From contig JAKADE010000046.1 in the NCBI GenBank assembly GCA_021820785.1, positions 1 through 12,230 on the forward strand: a DNA stretch of 12,230 bases. Direction: 5' to 3'. The position numbers were made by a program, and so were the translations under genes. The stretch comes from Pseudomonadota bacterium (GTDB lineage Bacteria; Pseudomonadota; Gammaproteobacteria; Steroidobacterales; Steroidobacteraceae). The notes beneath the pieces are model-generated. The model worked only from the letters and a program-made list of their open reading frames with translations. It did no database searches and was not told the origin of the DNA. This document shows positions 1 through 7,077 of this stretch, piece after piece (positions within the stretch are counted from its first letter, which is position 1; each line of letters opens with the position of its first letter).

Positions 1-897
1 ATCACTCGGCGTGCCGGACGCCCACCCCTGAATCGAACGGCTACCCCCGATCAACTGCAGGGGCGTCACCTCGATGGGCGTGAAATCCGCGCCGACCACG
101 ATCAGCTTGCCGTCAGGTCCCAGCCCATCAATCACCTCGGTCATCGATTTGGCATTCGGAGGAGTGGCCAGGATGGCGCGCGCACCGCCGAGCTTCTGCA
201 GCGCATCTGCGGCGCGCTCCGCGGTGCTGTCGATGTAGTGATGCGCGCCGAGCTTGTGCGCCAGCACCGCATTCTCCGCGCCGCGGCTGATCGCCACCAC
301 CCGGAAACCGAATTTGCTCGCGAACTGGATACCCAGGTGCCCTAGTCCGCCGATCCCGAGCACCGCCACGGTGTCCCCGGGCCGCGCACCGCTGTGCCGC
401 AGCGCATTGAACGTCGTGATGCCCGCGCACAGCAGCGGCGCGGCTTCGATCGGATCGAGAGTCTCCGGCATCGCCGCAAGCGCCTCGATCGGGGCAATCA
501 TGTATTCGGCGTAGCCACCGTCATAACTGATGCCAGGTACCCGCACGTTGCGGCAGTTGCGGAAATCCCCGCGACGGCACGCGGGACAGGTATTGTCCTG
601 ACCACCGTGCCAGCCGACGCCCACCCGTTGGCCGACGCGCCACTCGCCGGCCCCCTCGCCCAGTGCGTCAATGACGCCGGCGACTTCATGACCGGGCACC
701 CGCGGATACTGGATCCCGGGCCAGGTTCCCTCCTGGGTGAAGGCATCACTGTGACAGATGCCGCAGGCCTGCACCTTGATGCGCACCTCTGCGGCGCCGG
801 GGACCGGAATCGGCCGCGTCACGATCTCGAATGCCCCACCGGGGGCGCTGACCTGGGCCACCTTCATTGTTCGGGCTGCCGCCTGGGTTGTCGCCAT
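1..897 (-). CDS. Zinc-dependent alcohol dehydrogenase (MDR family), partial at left edge
   Basis: NAD(P)-dependent oxidoreductase of the medium-chain family that interconverts alcohols and aldehydes in the cytoplasm. The first 299 residues are present and the frame is still open at base 1; the family is usually about 340 long. Catalytic zinc ligands are visible as C45 in ACGICHSD, H70 in PGHE, and C157 in LLCAGIT. The Rossmann motif GIGGLG is at 181-186. The structural-zinc lobe has the usual x2-x2-x7 spacing, but its first cysteine is replaced: D101, C104, C107, C115. The start ATG at 897 has an AGGAG five bases upstream; M11 (867) is nearer to the usual family start, but no ribosome site was noted for it. 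The gene lies downstream of the DUF4168 gene, separated by about 300 bp with hairpins, so it probably has its own promoter. The substrate cannot be told from the sequence. Confidence 0.93.
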   Translation of the reverse strand, partial: MATTQAAARTMKVAQVSAPGGAFEIVTRPIPVPGAAEVRIKVQACGICHSDAFTQEGTWPGIQYPRVPGHEVAGVIDALGEGAGEWRVGQRVGVGWHGGQDNTCPACRRGDFRNCRNVRVPGISYDGGYAEYMIAPIEALAAMPETLDPIEAAPLLCAGITTFNALRHSGARPGDTVAVLGIGGLGHLGIQFASKFGFRVVAISRGAENAVLAHKLGAHHYIDSTAERAADALQKLGGARAILATPPNAKSMTEVIDGLGPDGKLIVVGADFTPIEVTPLQLIGGSRSIQGWASGTPSD

Positions 898-931
898 AAC
901 CGCTCCTGGAGTGAGTTCAGCACCGCGGGCC

Positions 932-946
932 GGCGCACGATGCGCC
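932..946. other. Short perfect inverted repeat in the adh leader
   Basis: GGCGCA, a 3-base loop, then TGCGCC, lying about 35 bases upstream of the alcohol dehydrogenase start. It could be an operator or an mRNA hairpin. Its role is unknown, and short GC-rich dyads also arise by chance in this genome. Confidence 0.3.
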
Positions 947-1016
947 TCCGCGACCGGATTCAGGCCAAAAAAGGTAGCAGCCCGGCGACGATGGCGCCAC
1001 CACCGTCCGAGAGAGA

Positions 1017-1040
1017 CGGGTCCCCGCGCAAGGGGACCCG
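1017..1040. other. 9-bp stem-loop in the adh/DUF4168 intergenic region
   Basis: A perfect 9-bp stem (CGGGTCCCC / GGGGACCCG) with a 6-base loop. On the minus strand it is followed by a TCTCTCTC run rather than a clean T tract. It may be a weak or Rho-assisted terminator for minus-strand transcripts. A second smaller hairpin (GCACCT-CGCA-AGGTGC, 1100-1115) lies between it and the stronger hairpin at 1153-1184. Apart from these hairpins, the 300-bp gap 898-1199 shows no gene. Confidence 0.35.
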
Positions 1041-1152
1041 GCATTGACCTGGAGGAGACCCTGGCCGCCGCGGCGATCCACGCCGGCACCCGGTCAGGCG
1101 CACCTCGCAAGGTGCAGCGCGGGCACGCGCCGGCGACGTCCAACCGGCGCTT

Positions 1153-1184
1153 CGGCGCACGCCCCGCTCACGGGACGTGCGCCG
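1153..1184 (-). terminator. Strong hairpin just after the DUF4168 gene
   Basis: A 14-bp stem with a 4-base loop begins 15 bases after the DUF4168 stop. The single non-Watson-Crick position (1162/1175) is C-A when read on the plus strand but G-U on the minus-strand transcript. That suggests the structure is kept in minus-strand RNA. No U tract follows, so it could be an RNA 3'-end stabiliser or a non-canonical terminator. Confidence 0.55.
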
Positions 1185-1199
1185 AGGCACAACTGCCGA

Positions 1200-1580
1200 T
1201 CAGTGCCCGATGACCTTCTTGCGCAGCGCCGGTTCACGCTGCATCAGCAACATCATGTTGTTGTACTGCGGGATGGTCAGACCAGCCGACTTCACCGCGC
1301 TCACCATCTGCGTCTGTGCCCGCTGGCGCAATCTCAACGCGGCCTGATTGTTATGCACTTGACGCACCTCGGCGGAATACCGGTGCTCGATGGTCTTCAC
1401 CGAAAAATAGGCGCGCTTGAACTTCGCGAGGGTTCGGGGATTCACCCGCACTTGCGGCTGGGCGCTCGAGCGCATCGGAGGTTGCTGCGGCGGCGCGTAA
1501 TGCTGAGCGAGCGCCGCAGCGCTCATCAGCAGGGCCGATGCACCCAGGCCAAGCGCCAGAACTTTGCTGTTGATCTGCAT
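1200..1580 (-). CDS. Exported DUF4168 family protein
   Basis: A 126-residue protein with a clear Sec signal peptide: basic/polar start, hydrophobic stretch about 7-24, and likely cleavage after ALA at 25. It should therefore be periplasmic or outer-envelope. The mature part starts with a proline/glutamine-rich linker. It continues as a helical DUF4168-like domain, with a C-terminal GLTIPQYNNMMLLMQREPAL segment matching the pattern 'gLs..eYn.I......L' typical of that family. The family's function is not established. The start is supported by AAGGAGA six bases upstream. A sigma-54 promoter lies about 40 bases upstream of the ATG (1630-1645), and the neighbouring upstream gene encodes a sigma-54 activator, so expression is probably conditional and controlled by that activator. 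DUF4168 membership is assigned by eye. Confidence 0.85.
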   Translation of the reverse strand: MQINSKVLALGLGASALLMSAAALAQHYAPPQQPPMRSSAQPQVRVNPRTLAKFKRAYFSVKTIEHRYSAEVRQVHNNQAALRLRQRAQTQMVSAVKSAGLTIPQYNNMMLLMQREPALRKKVIGH

Positions 1581-1629
1581 CAGGATCTCCTTTCACTGCA
1601 CCCTTACGGGGGGCACCTGGGCAGAAAGG

Positions 1630-1645
1630 TGCAATTCGCGTGCCA
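1630..1645 (-). promoter_or_regulatory. Sigma-54 (-24/-12) promoter for the DUF4168 gene
   Basis: On the minus strand the sequence reads TGGCACG CGAA TTGCA, matching the RpoN consensus TGGCACGNNNNTTGCW at every defined position. The GG (1644-1643) and GC (1632-1631) have the required 10-base spacing. The predicted start point is near 1619, leaving a leader of about 39 nt that contains the Shine-Dalgarno site of the DUF4168 gene. The adjacent upstream gene encodes a GAFTGA-containing activator, as this promoter type requires. Confidence 0.9.
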
Positions 1646-1735
1646 TGCACGCCGCCGCCGCAAGTCGCGCTCATGCTGCAGTCACAGCCATTTACAGGCG
1701 GCAATGCGGCGCTTCCCTTCTCCCGGAGCGCGCCC

Positions 1736-1769
1736 GATCGGCACATGTGCCAGATCGACACACGGTGCC
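1736..1769. promoter_or_regulatory. Tandem palindromic sites, candidate activator binding sites (UAS)
   Basis: GGCACATGTGCC (1740-1751) is a perfect 12-bp palindrome, extended on its outer sides by CGATC and GATCG with a one-base offset. Directly next to it on the minus strand, GGCACCGTGTGTCGATC (1769-1753) is a diverged copy of GGCACATGTGCCGATC (1751-1736). The palindrome centre is about 126 bp upstream of the predicted sigma-54 start point, a normal distance for an NtrC-type activator. The sites begin just after the activator's stop codon. The first palindrome could instead act as an RNA hairpin ending the activator transcript. Confidence 0.6.
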
Positions 1770-1773
1770 CGAC

Positions 1774-2988
1774 TCAATCGCCGAGGTAGCGATACAGGGT
1801 TCTTCGGCCGATGCCGAGCACCTCGGCCGCGCGGCGTTTGTTGCCCTCGACCTGGTCCAACACGTAGCGCACGTAGCGCAGCTGTATCTGGCGCAACGTC
1901 GGCATGGCGGCGCCTCGTGCCGAACCCTCGCGTACGCCATTGCCGGGAATTCCGGCGCCGCATGCGTGCACCGTCTCCGGCAGGTCGCCCGGCACGATCT
2001 GCCCACCGGCGCAGAACGTGACTGCCCGCTCGATCAAGTTGGCCAGTTCGCGAACGTTCCCGGGAAAGGGATAGGCGCTCAGCAGACTCACCGCCGCATC
2101 GCTCAACTCGAGCGGCGCGCGCCCGAGTGCCCCACTGAATCGGCGCACGAAATGCTCCGCCAGCCGCTGCAGATCCTCACCCCGCTCACGCAGTGGCGGA
2201 ACGCGCAGCGTGAATGTGGCCAAGCGGAAAAACAGGTCCTCACGGAAGCGGCCGCGCGTCACCTCGCGCTCCAGATCGCGGTTGGTTGCCGCCACGACGC
2301 GCACATCCACCTGCCGCTCGAAGTTCGCGCCGAGCGGCCGGATCTGTCCATCCTGCAGCACCCGCAGCAGTTTTGCCTGCATCTCGGGTGCCAGTTCCGC
2401 GATCTCATCGAGCAACACGGTTCCGCCATGCGCTTCGGCGAACAGCCCGCGCCGAGCGTGTTGCGCGCCCGTGAATGCTCCGCTGGCGTGACCGAACAGC
2501 TCACTCTCCAGCAGCTCGGAGGGAATCCCGGCGCAATTGACGGGAATCAGCGGTCCGCCGCCGCGATCACTCTCGGCATGCAGCGCCCGGGTAATGAGTT
2601 CCTTGCCCACCCCGCTCTCCCCGCAGACCAGTACCGAGCCTCCGGCGCGAGCCACCTGCCGGACCTCCTCATACAGCGTCAACATGACCGCGCTGCGGCC
2701 GATCATGCCGTGAAAATCCTCGGTCCTCTCCTGCGTCGCACCGTCGAGACCGCTCACCGCGCGCTCCAGGCGCCATGGTTCGACGGGATGCACCGCCGTG
2801 CCGCAGTGCGCACGCCTTGCGGCACACTCCTCAAGCGTGGATGCCCCGAGACGCGTCTGCTCATGCCTCGAAGCCATGCTCTGGGGCGCACGATCCCGCT
2901 GCGCAGGTGCGCGAGTATCACCACGATTTGCAAAACGCCTCCTGTCACCTCCGCTGGCCACGCGCAGCCTCTGGCCCGATGATAACAA
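1774..2988 (-). CDS. Sigma-54-dependent Fis-type transcriptional activator
   Basis: A bacterial enhancer-binding protein that remodels RNA polymerase with sigma-54 by ATP hydrolysis. It has 404 residues from a TTG at 2988, supported by AAGGAG four bases upstream; an ATG at 2877 (M38) is an alternative without a clear ribosome site. The AAA+ domain begins near residue 93. It shows Walker A GESGVGKE (123-130), the sigma-54-contacting GAFTGA loop (170-175), Walker B VLLDEI (191-196), [16 protein letters not shown] (arginine region, about 254-269) and sensor II PGNVREL (309-315). A Fis-type helix-turn-helix closes the protein (about 378-402, [20 protein letters not shown]). The first 90 or so residues match no receiver, GAF or PAS domain that I can see, so control may come from a partner protein, as in PspF. 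It follows ftsH by 89 bp on the same strand and precedes the sigma-54-driven DUF4168 gene, its likely target. Confidence 0.95.
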   Translation of the reverse strand: MLSSGQRLRVASGGDRRRFANRGDTRAPAQRDRAPQSMASRHEQTRLGASTLEECAARRAHCGTAVHPVEPWRLERAVSGLDGATQERTEDFHGMIGRSAVMLTLYEEVRQVARAGGSVLVCGESGVGKELITRALHAESDRGGGPLIPVNCAGIPSELLESELFGHASGAFTGAQHARRGLFAEAHGGTVLLDEIAELAPEMQAKLLRVLQDGQIRPLGANFERQVDVRVVAATNRDLEREVTRGRFREDLFFRLATFTLRVPPLRERGEDLQRLAEHFVRRFSGALGRAPLELSDAAVSLLSAYPFPGNVRELANLIERAVTFCAGGQIVPGDLPETVHACGAGIPGNGVREGSARGAAMPTLRQIQLRYVRYVLDQVEGNKRRAAEVLGIGRRTLYRYLGD

Positions 2989-3016
2989 CTGACTCCTTCA
3001 GCGCAAACCGTCGGCA

Positions 3017-3042
3017 TCCGGCGGCACTGCCGGTGCGCCGGA
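3017..3042 (-). terminator. Hairpin between ftsH and the activator gene
   Basis: TCCGGC and GCAC pair with GTGC and GCCGGA around a 5-base loop, with one bulged base, about 36 bases after the ftsH stop. No T tract follows on the minus strand. It could be an attenuator or processing site that separates ftsH from the activator. Confidence 0.35.
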
Positions 3043-3077
3043 ATCACTGGATCTCGGATTGATGGCGATGTGTGCGG

Positions 3078-5009
3078 TCAGCCGACGGCTGCACTGTCGC
3101 GCACTGGCGTCACATCGGCGTCTGCGCTCTGCGGTGCACTGTTCGTCCCCAATACGGCATCGAGCGCGGCCCGGTCGACGACTTCCCGTTCGAGCAGCAA
3201 GCGCGCCAGCGACTCGAGTTTCTCGCGTTGTTCACCCAGAGTCCTGGCGACTCTGTCATGCGCCTCGCGGATCAGCCGTGCGACCTCCTCGTCGATCACT
3301 CTCGCGGTCTCATTACTGTAGACCGCCATCTGCGGCATGTCCGGCACCGTCAAATACGCTCCGCGCCGACCCGTATCGAACGCAACCTGCCCGAGCCGCT
3401 CGCTCATGCCGTACTGCGTGATCATGTGCCGTGCCATGTCCGTGGCACGCTGCAGGTCATCCTGCGCGCCGGTCGACACGTCCGCATAGATCAACTCTTC
3501 GGCAACCCGTCCACCCAGCAGCACATCCAGCCGATCGAGCAGCTCGCTGCGCTTGAGCAGGTAACGGTCCTCCGTGGGCAACTGCTGGGTGTAACCGAGC
3601 GCACCGATGCCGCGTGGAATGATCGAGATCTTGCTCACCCGGTCGGCATGCGGGCGGCTCTCGGCCACCAACGCATGGCCGGCCTCGTGATACGCCACCG
3701 TCTCTTTCTCTTTGGGGTTCATGACACGATTGCGCTTCTCCAGCCCCGCAACCACGCGATCGATCGCCTCATCGAAATCTTGCGGCTCGACCGCAGTCTT
3801 GTTCAATCGGGCCGCATGCAGGGCCGCCTCGTTAACGATGTTCGCCAGATCCGCACCGGCGAATCCCGGCGTCTTGGCAGCCACCTGGGCCAAATCCACC
3901 GCCGGACTGAGCTTCACACTCCTGGCATGCACCTTGAGAATCGCCTCGCGCCCCTTGATATCCGGTCGGTCGATGGCGACGTGCCGGTCGAATCGCCCCG
4001 GTCGCAGCAATGCCGGATCGAGAATCTCCGGCCGGTTGGTGGCCGCCAGGATGATGACGCCGCTGTCGGACTCGAACCCGTCCATTTGAACCAGCAGCTG
4101 ATTGAGGGTCTGCTCGCGCTCGTCATTGCCGGCCAGCCCGCTCATCCCGCGCGCCTTGCCGAGAGCATCAAGCTCGTCGATGAAAATGATGCACGGGGCA
4201 CGCGCGCGTGCCTGTGCGAACAAATCCCGCACGCGTGCCGCGCCGACGCCGACGAACATCTCGACGAACTCCGAGCCGCTGATCGAGAGGAACGGAACAC
4301 CCGCCTCCCCGGCCACGGCTTTGGCGAGCAGCGTCTTGCCGGTTCCGGGTGCACCGACGATGAGCACGCCTTTAGGGATCTTGCCACCGAGCCCACGGAA
4401 GCGTTGCGGGTCGCGCAGGAACTGTACCACCTCCTCGAGTTCCTGCTTGGCCTCGTCGATGCCCGCGACATCGGCAAACCGGACACGGGTCGTGGACTCG
4501 ACGTACAGCTTTGCCTTGCTCTGCCCGACGCCCATCGCCAGACCCGAGCCACCACCCATACCGCGGCGCATCAACCAGCTCCAGACCCCGAACAGGAGCA
4601 GAAACGGCAGCACCCACTCGAAGACCGTGCGCAACCACGGATTTGAGGCGGCGCCGGAGAAACGCACGTGGGCCGCCTGAAGCTCGGCGGCCAACTTGGG
4701 ATCGTCGACTCGCTGCGTCACCACCTGGCGCAGCTGCGTCCCCGCAACCACCGGCGCGTCGCTCAGCCGTTTGAAGTCCTCCGCCGACAACAGCGTCTGC
4801 GCACCACTGATGTCGATCTGTGCATCGACCGTGCTTTGCCCCACCACCGCTTCACGAACCTTGCCGGCCGCAAGCAGTGTCTTGAAATCGCTGTACGGAA
4901 GCGTTGCAGCCCGCGGGGCCAGCAGCAGAAACTGCATCCCCACCAGCATCCCGATCAATGCGGCCCAGAACCAGAATGACGCGAATCTGTTGCCGCTGCT
5001 GTCAGCCAT
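3078..5009 (-). CDS. ftsH: ATP-dependent zinc metalloprotease FtsH
   Basis: Inner-membrane AAA+ protease that unfolds and degrades membrane and soluble proteins as a hexamer. It has 643 residues, near the 647 of E. coli FtsH. Transmembrane helix 1 is at about 12-32 and helix 2 at about 129-146, giving a periplasmic segment of about 95 residues, longer than the roughly 70 in E. coli. Walker A GAPGTGKT is at 219-226, the pore motif MFVG at 251-254, Walker B IIFIDEL at 274-280, and the second region of homology RPGRFDR at about 336-342. The zinc site is HEAGH (441-445), with D518 in TGAQDDL as the likely third ligand. All catalytic parts are present. The start ATG at 5009 has GAGGAG only two bases upstream. 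It diverges from the PilZ gene, and the usual rlmE (ftsJ) neighbour is absent, so this may be a second ftsH copy. Confidence 0.95.
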   Translation of the reverse strand: MADSSGNRFASFWFWAALIGMLVGMQFLLLAPRAATLPYSDFKTLLAAGKVREAVVGQSTVDAQIDISGAQTLLSAEDFKRLSDAPVVAGTQLRQVVTQRVDDPKLAAELQAAHVRFSGAASNPWLRTVFEWVLPFLLLFGVWSWLMRRGMGGGSGLAMGVGQSKAKLYVESTTRVRFADVAGIDEAKQELEEVVQFLRDPQRFRGLGGKIPKGVLIVGAPGTGKTLLAKAVAGEAGVPFLSISGSEFVEMFVGVGAARVRDLFAQARARAPCIIFIDELDALGKARGMSGLAGNDEREQTLNQLLVQMDGFESDSGVIILAATNRPEILDPALLRPGRFDRHVAIDRPDIKGREAILKVHARSVKLSPAVDLAQVAAKTPGFAGADLANIVNEAALHAARLNKTAVEPQDFDEAIDRVVAGLEKRNRVMNPKEKETVAYHEAGHALVAESRPHADRVSKISIIPRGIGALGYTQQLPTEDRYLLKRSELLDRLDVLLGGRVAEELIYADVSTGAQDDLQRATDMARHMITQYGMSERLGQVAFDTGRRGAYLTVPDMPQMAVYSNETARVIDEEVARLIREAHDRVARTLGEQREKLESLARLLLEREVVDRAALDAVLGTNSAPQSADADVTPVRDSAAVG

Positions 5010-5093
5010 GGCTCCTCACCGCTTCACCCGCGTGCCTCGCTGTGGTCCGATGCTGAGCACCGCGACGTTACACCGTGTTCGACATCCGCATCA

Positions 5094-5122
5094 CGTATAA
5101 CCCGACCGAGACTTCCGACCAA
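5094..5122 (-). promoter_or_regulatory. Possible sigma-70 promoter for ftsH
   Basis: On the minus strand, TTGGTC (5122-5117) is separated by 17 bases from TATACG (5099-5094). Each hexamer keeps only part of the consensus. The position, about 85 bases upstream of the ftsH start, fits. No sigma-32 or sigma-54 promoter was found in this gap. Confidence 0.3.
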
Positions 5123-5153
5123 GAGGACAACCGCGCAGTTCTCTAGTGGAAAA

Positions 5154-5205
5154 TGCGTATTCTTGAGGTGTTCAGCACGACCCGGCGGCAACTGCGTATT
5201 GTTGC
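5154..5205. repeat. Direct repeat and dyad between ftsH and the PilZ gene
   Basis: TGCGTATTCTTG (5154-5165) and TGCGTATTGTTG (5193-5204) match at 11 of 12 positions and lie 39 bp apart. The second copy sits in an inverted repeat, GCAAC-N8-GTTGC (5188-5205). A repeated, partly palindromic element in a divergent promoter region suggests an operator. The regulator is unknown. Confidence 0.4.
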
Positions 5206-5273
5206 AAATGGCCACGAACTGGAATGCTCGGTGCGTAGATGATGAAGTGCGCGCTGTGGCGTTGGGGGGACGT

Positions 5274-5696
5274 ATGGAACATCGATGGGGGCAGCGGTCA
5301 AACTTACGGGTTGCGGTACAGCTGCGCATTGGCGACGGCGCCGCGACGAGCGGATATCTGCAGAACCTCAGTGTCAGCGGCGCGTTCGTGCTCACTCGCT
5401 CTTTGGCCGCAGTCGGGACGCTCCTCGAACTCGAGGTACCGCTCGGCAACCATCACGGTCTCCCGCTGCCGAGCGCTTGTGCTTATGTGGCGCGCCGCTC
5501 ACCGGAAGGTCTCGGCATCGAGTGGTGCGATCTGGCGCCACCCTTGGCCCTCGCCCTCCTGGGCGGCCAGGGCACCGAGACGTGGAAAGTTCTGCGGATC
5601 GGTGACGGTCTGCTGGCGCCGGACACCCCGCCGAGCACCGCAAACCGTGCCGCACCTGCCCGGCGCGTGCAGACGCCCAGGGTCAGTGCCGCCTGA
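5274..5696 (+). CDS. PilZ domain protein (predicted c-di-GMP binding)
   Basis: A 140-residue cytoplasmic protein with a single PilZ domain. The c-di-GMP signature is complete: R8-SNL-R12 (RxxxR) followed by N31-LSVS-G36 (NxSxxG). A beta-rich body ends near residue 100, then comes a proline/alanine-rich tail of about 30 residues with no recognised domain. The start at 5274 was chosen because the domain begins right there (MEHRWGQR) and a GGGGGGA lies three bases upstream. Longer readings from 5208 or 5163 add non-homologous residues and lack ribosome sites. It diverges from ftsH and has no same-strand partner close by, so its target cannot be told. No catalytic GGDEF or EAL domain is in the window. 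Confidence 0.88.
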   Translation: MEHRWGQRSNLRVAVQLRIGDGAATSGYLQNLSVSGAFVLTRSLAAVGTLLELEVPLGNHHGLPLPSACAYVARRSPEGLGIEWCDLAPPLALALLGGQGTETWKVLRIGDGLLAPDTPPSTANRAAPARRVQTPRVSAA

Positions 5697-5734
5697 GCGT
5701 AGCGGGCCTCTGGGGGCGGCAGCGGCTGGCACGG

Positions 5735-5985
5735 TATGCGCGGGACGACGGACCCGATCCAGTAGAGCGCTCCGCGGCTGATGCGGCGGGTGCGGTGGGT
5801 GCGCCACCGCAGGAGCACCAGCACGATGATGCCGAGGTTCACGGCAATCCCGCCCGACAGACCCCAGCCGAGCCGCTCCCCGACCCAATCCCCGAACGCC
5901 CAGCCGACGCTGTGGGCGATGACGGCGGTGAGCCAATAGAAGCCCTCATCCGATGGCGTGACGATTGGCGCGAAGCGAATCGCCC
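5735..5985 (-). pseudogene. Remnant of a COG4705-like multi-pass membrane protein
   Basis: In one minus-strand frame the stretch from VWLARRWAIRFAPIVT through EGFYWLTAVIAHSVGWAFGD to ALYWIGSVVPR resembles the second half of COG4705 membrane proteins. Those carry an '..I.T.RREAFYWL...ALGTAAGD' repeat and later an 'AFWIAYILTRPLG' helix. Two hydrophobic helices can be seen. Upstream, no reading frame shows the first-half helices. Downstream, similarity stops at about 5735 and the frame then runs antisense into the PilZ gene. No start with a ribosome site is present. I read it as a truncated relic. The family assignment is from memory of the pattern and needs a profile search; a chance hydrophobic frame is the alternative. 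Confidence 0.4.
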
Positions 5986-6473
5986 AGCGGCGCGCGAGCC
6001 AGACCCCGGGGCGCAATCTCGCGTGGGCCGGACAGCGCGCCGGTTCCAGCGGCGTCGCCCCGATGCATCGCCCGCTCCAGGATGTCGCGGCTTTCCGCAC
6101 CGACGGCCCACGGGCACAGGATGATGCGTACCCGAATTACAGAGACAGTGACCGTGCATCCCCGGACAGATCCCCGGCCATGGTGAGAATGACTTCGAGG
6201 ATCCTAGAAGTCCGCAACGGGACCGCGCGCTGTGCCTACCGACAAGTCACCTGCCCTGGCGCTGCGGGAATCTCTCCACGTGGCCACGCAGATGCCTGCC
6301 GGACTGGTTCGCCGCACTGTTGTATGATCCGGCCGCTGCCATGACCCGGGGCCGGAGCGAGCCGCGATGCCCGACGGCCTGTCGTCACGACACGCAAACT
6401 CTGACCCTGCCGTATGTCCGCCCAATGCCTCCGCTGCGGGGGACAGAGGCGCGAAGCCGCCCCCGGAGCCCTG
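5986..6473. other. Intergenic stretch without a recognised gene
   Basis: About 490 bp with no frame resembling a known protein. It holds a TATGAT hexamer (6322-6327) without a good -35 partner. It also holds a 35-codon frame (6367-6474) with GGAG nine bases upstream, whose TGA overlaps the thioesterase ATG. That frame is proline/alanine-rich at its end and may be a leader peptide or chance. Confidence 0.5.
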
Positions 6474-6893
6474 ATGACTGCCCGCAACGACACGCCCCCG
6501 CCCCCCGTGCCCCTCGACCCGCGGACCGAACAGCCGGCCATCCGCACCGTCGCGATGCCTTCGGACACGAATCCGGCCGGAGATATCTTCGGCGGCTGGC
6601 TGATGTCCCAGATGGATCTGGCCGCGGGAATCGTCGCGACCCGGCGCGCCAAGGGCCGCGCGGTGACGATTGCCGCCGACCGGATGACCTTTCTGCAGCC
6701 GGTCTTCGTCGGTGATGAAGTGAGCCTGTTCGCACGCCTGACCCAGACGGGGCGGACCTCGATGCACATTTTCGTCGAGGCCTGGCGACGTCCGCGCGAG
6801 GGCGGCGAACTCGTCAAAGTGACGCAGGCCACCTTCACCTACGTCGCCGTGGACTCGGCGCGCAAATCCCGTCCGCTGCCGGACGGCGACTGA
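6474..6893 (+). CDS. Acyl-CoA thioesterase, YciA-like hotdog fold
   Basis: Hydrolyses acyl-CoA to free acid and CoA in the cytoplasm; YciA-type enzymes accept a broad range of chain lengths. It has 139 residues. The core starts at RTVAMPSDTNPAGDIFGGWLMSQMD (residues 24-48), which closely follows the Haemophilus/E. coli YciA pattern; D48 corresponds to the catalytic aspartate (Asp44 in Haemophilus YciA). The following helix and the TFTYVAVD strand near the C terminus also fit. The N terminus has a proline-rich extension of about 20 residues. The ATG at 6474 has GGAG five bases upstream; a reading from 6414 adds residues without support. No metabolic partner gene lies beside it. Confidence 0.92.
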   Translation: MTARNDTPPPPVPLDPRTEQPAIRTVAMPSDTNPAGDIFGGWLMSQMDLAAGIVATRRAKGRAVTIAADRMTFLQPVFVGDEVSLFARLTQTGRTSMHIFVEAWRRPREGGELVKVTQATFTYVAVDSARKSRPLPDGD

Positions 6894-7077
6894 CGGCACG
6901 AGAGGCTCGAGCGCAGCCTGAGATCCGATACCCGGCGACCGAAGCCGTGGCGCGTCGAGGCTGCTGTGGAATATACTTCTGCCGCATACAACAGGCGTCC
7001 GCCTGCGCCGCGCTGGCGTTCGGCTCAAATGTGTTCGTCGCAAGCAGGACACCTGATGATTCGGAGGCCGCCTTACC

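Noticed and set aside
2378..2393. Second sigma-54-like sequence (TGGCACCCGAGATGCA) on the minus strand inside the activator gene
   Set aside because: It encodes the conserved ELAPEMQA segment after Walker B, so the match is explained by codon constraints in this family. It also lies about 600 bp inside a coding region with no start site nearby.
1564..2982. Plus-strand open frame of 472 codons
   Set aside because: Antisense shadow of the sigma-54 activator in GC-rich DNA, with no domain or ribosome site.
3072..4646. Long plus-strand open frame of 524 codons
   Set aside because: It is the antisense shadow of ftsH. The protein has no recognisable domain, whereas the minus strand reads a complete FtsH.
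5163..5273. Longer PilZ reading from TTG 5163 or ATG 5208
   Set aside because: The added residues do not resemble PilZ proteins, there is no ribosome site, and the region contains the repeat element. The domain starts right at the 5274 ATG.
5728..5743. TGGCACGGTATGCGCG on the plus strand as a sigma-54 promoter
   Set aside because: The -12 element lacks both T residues, and no plus-strand gene starts within a sensible distance.
6204..7052. Minus-strand open frame of 282 codons
   Set aside because: Antisense shadow of the thioesterase gene, rich in Arg/Gly/Ser with no domain.
7010..7077. CCTGATGATTCGG upstream of DUF190, reminiscent of the 3' end of a fluoride riboswitch
   Set aside because: The GGCGAUGG-type 5' core and a segment able to pair with ATTCGG could not be found upstream. 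The resemblance is limited to CUGAUGA.
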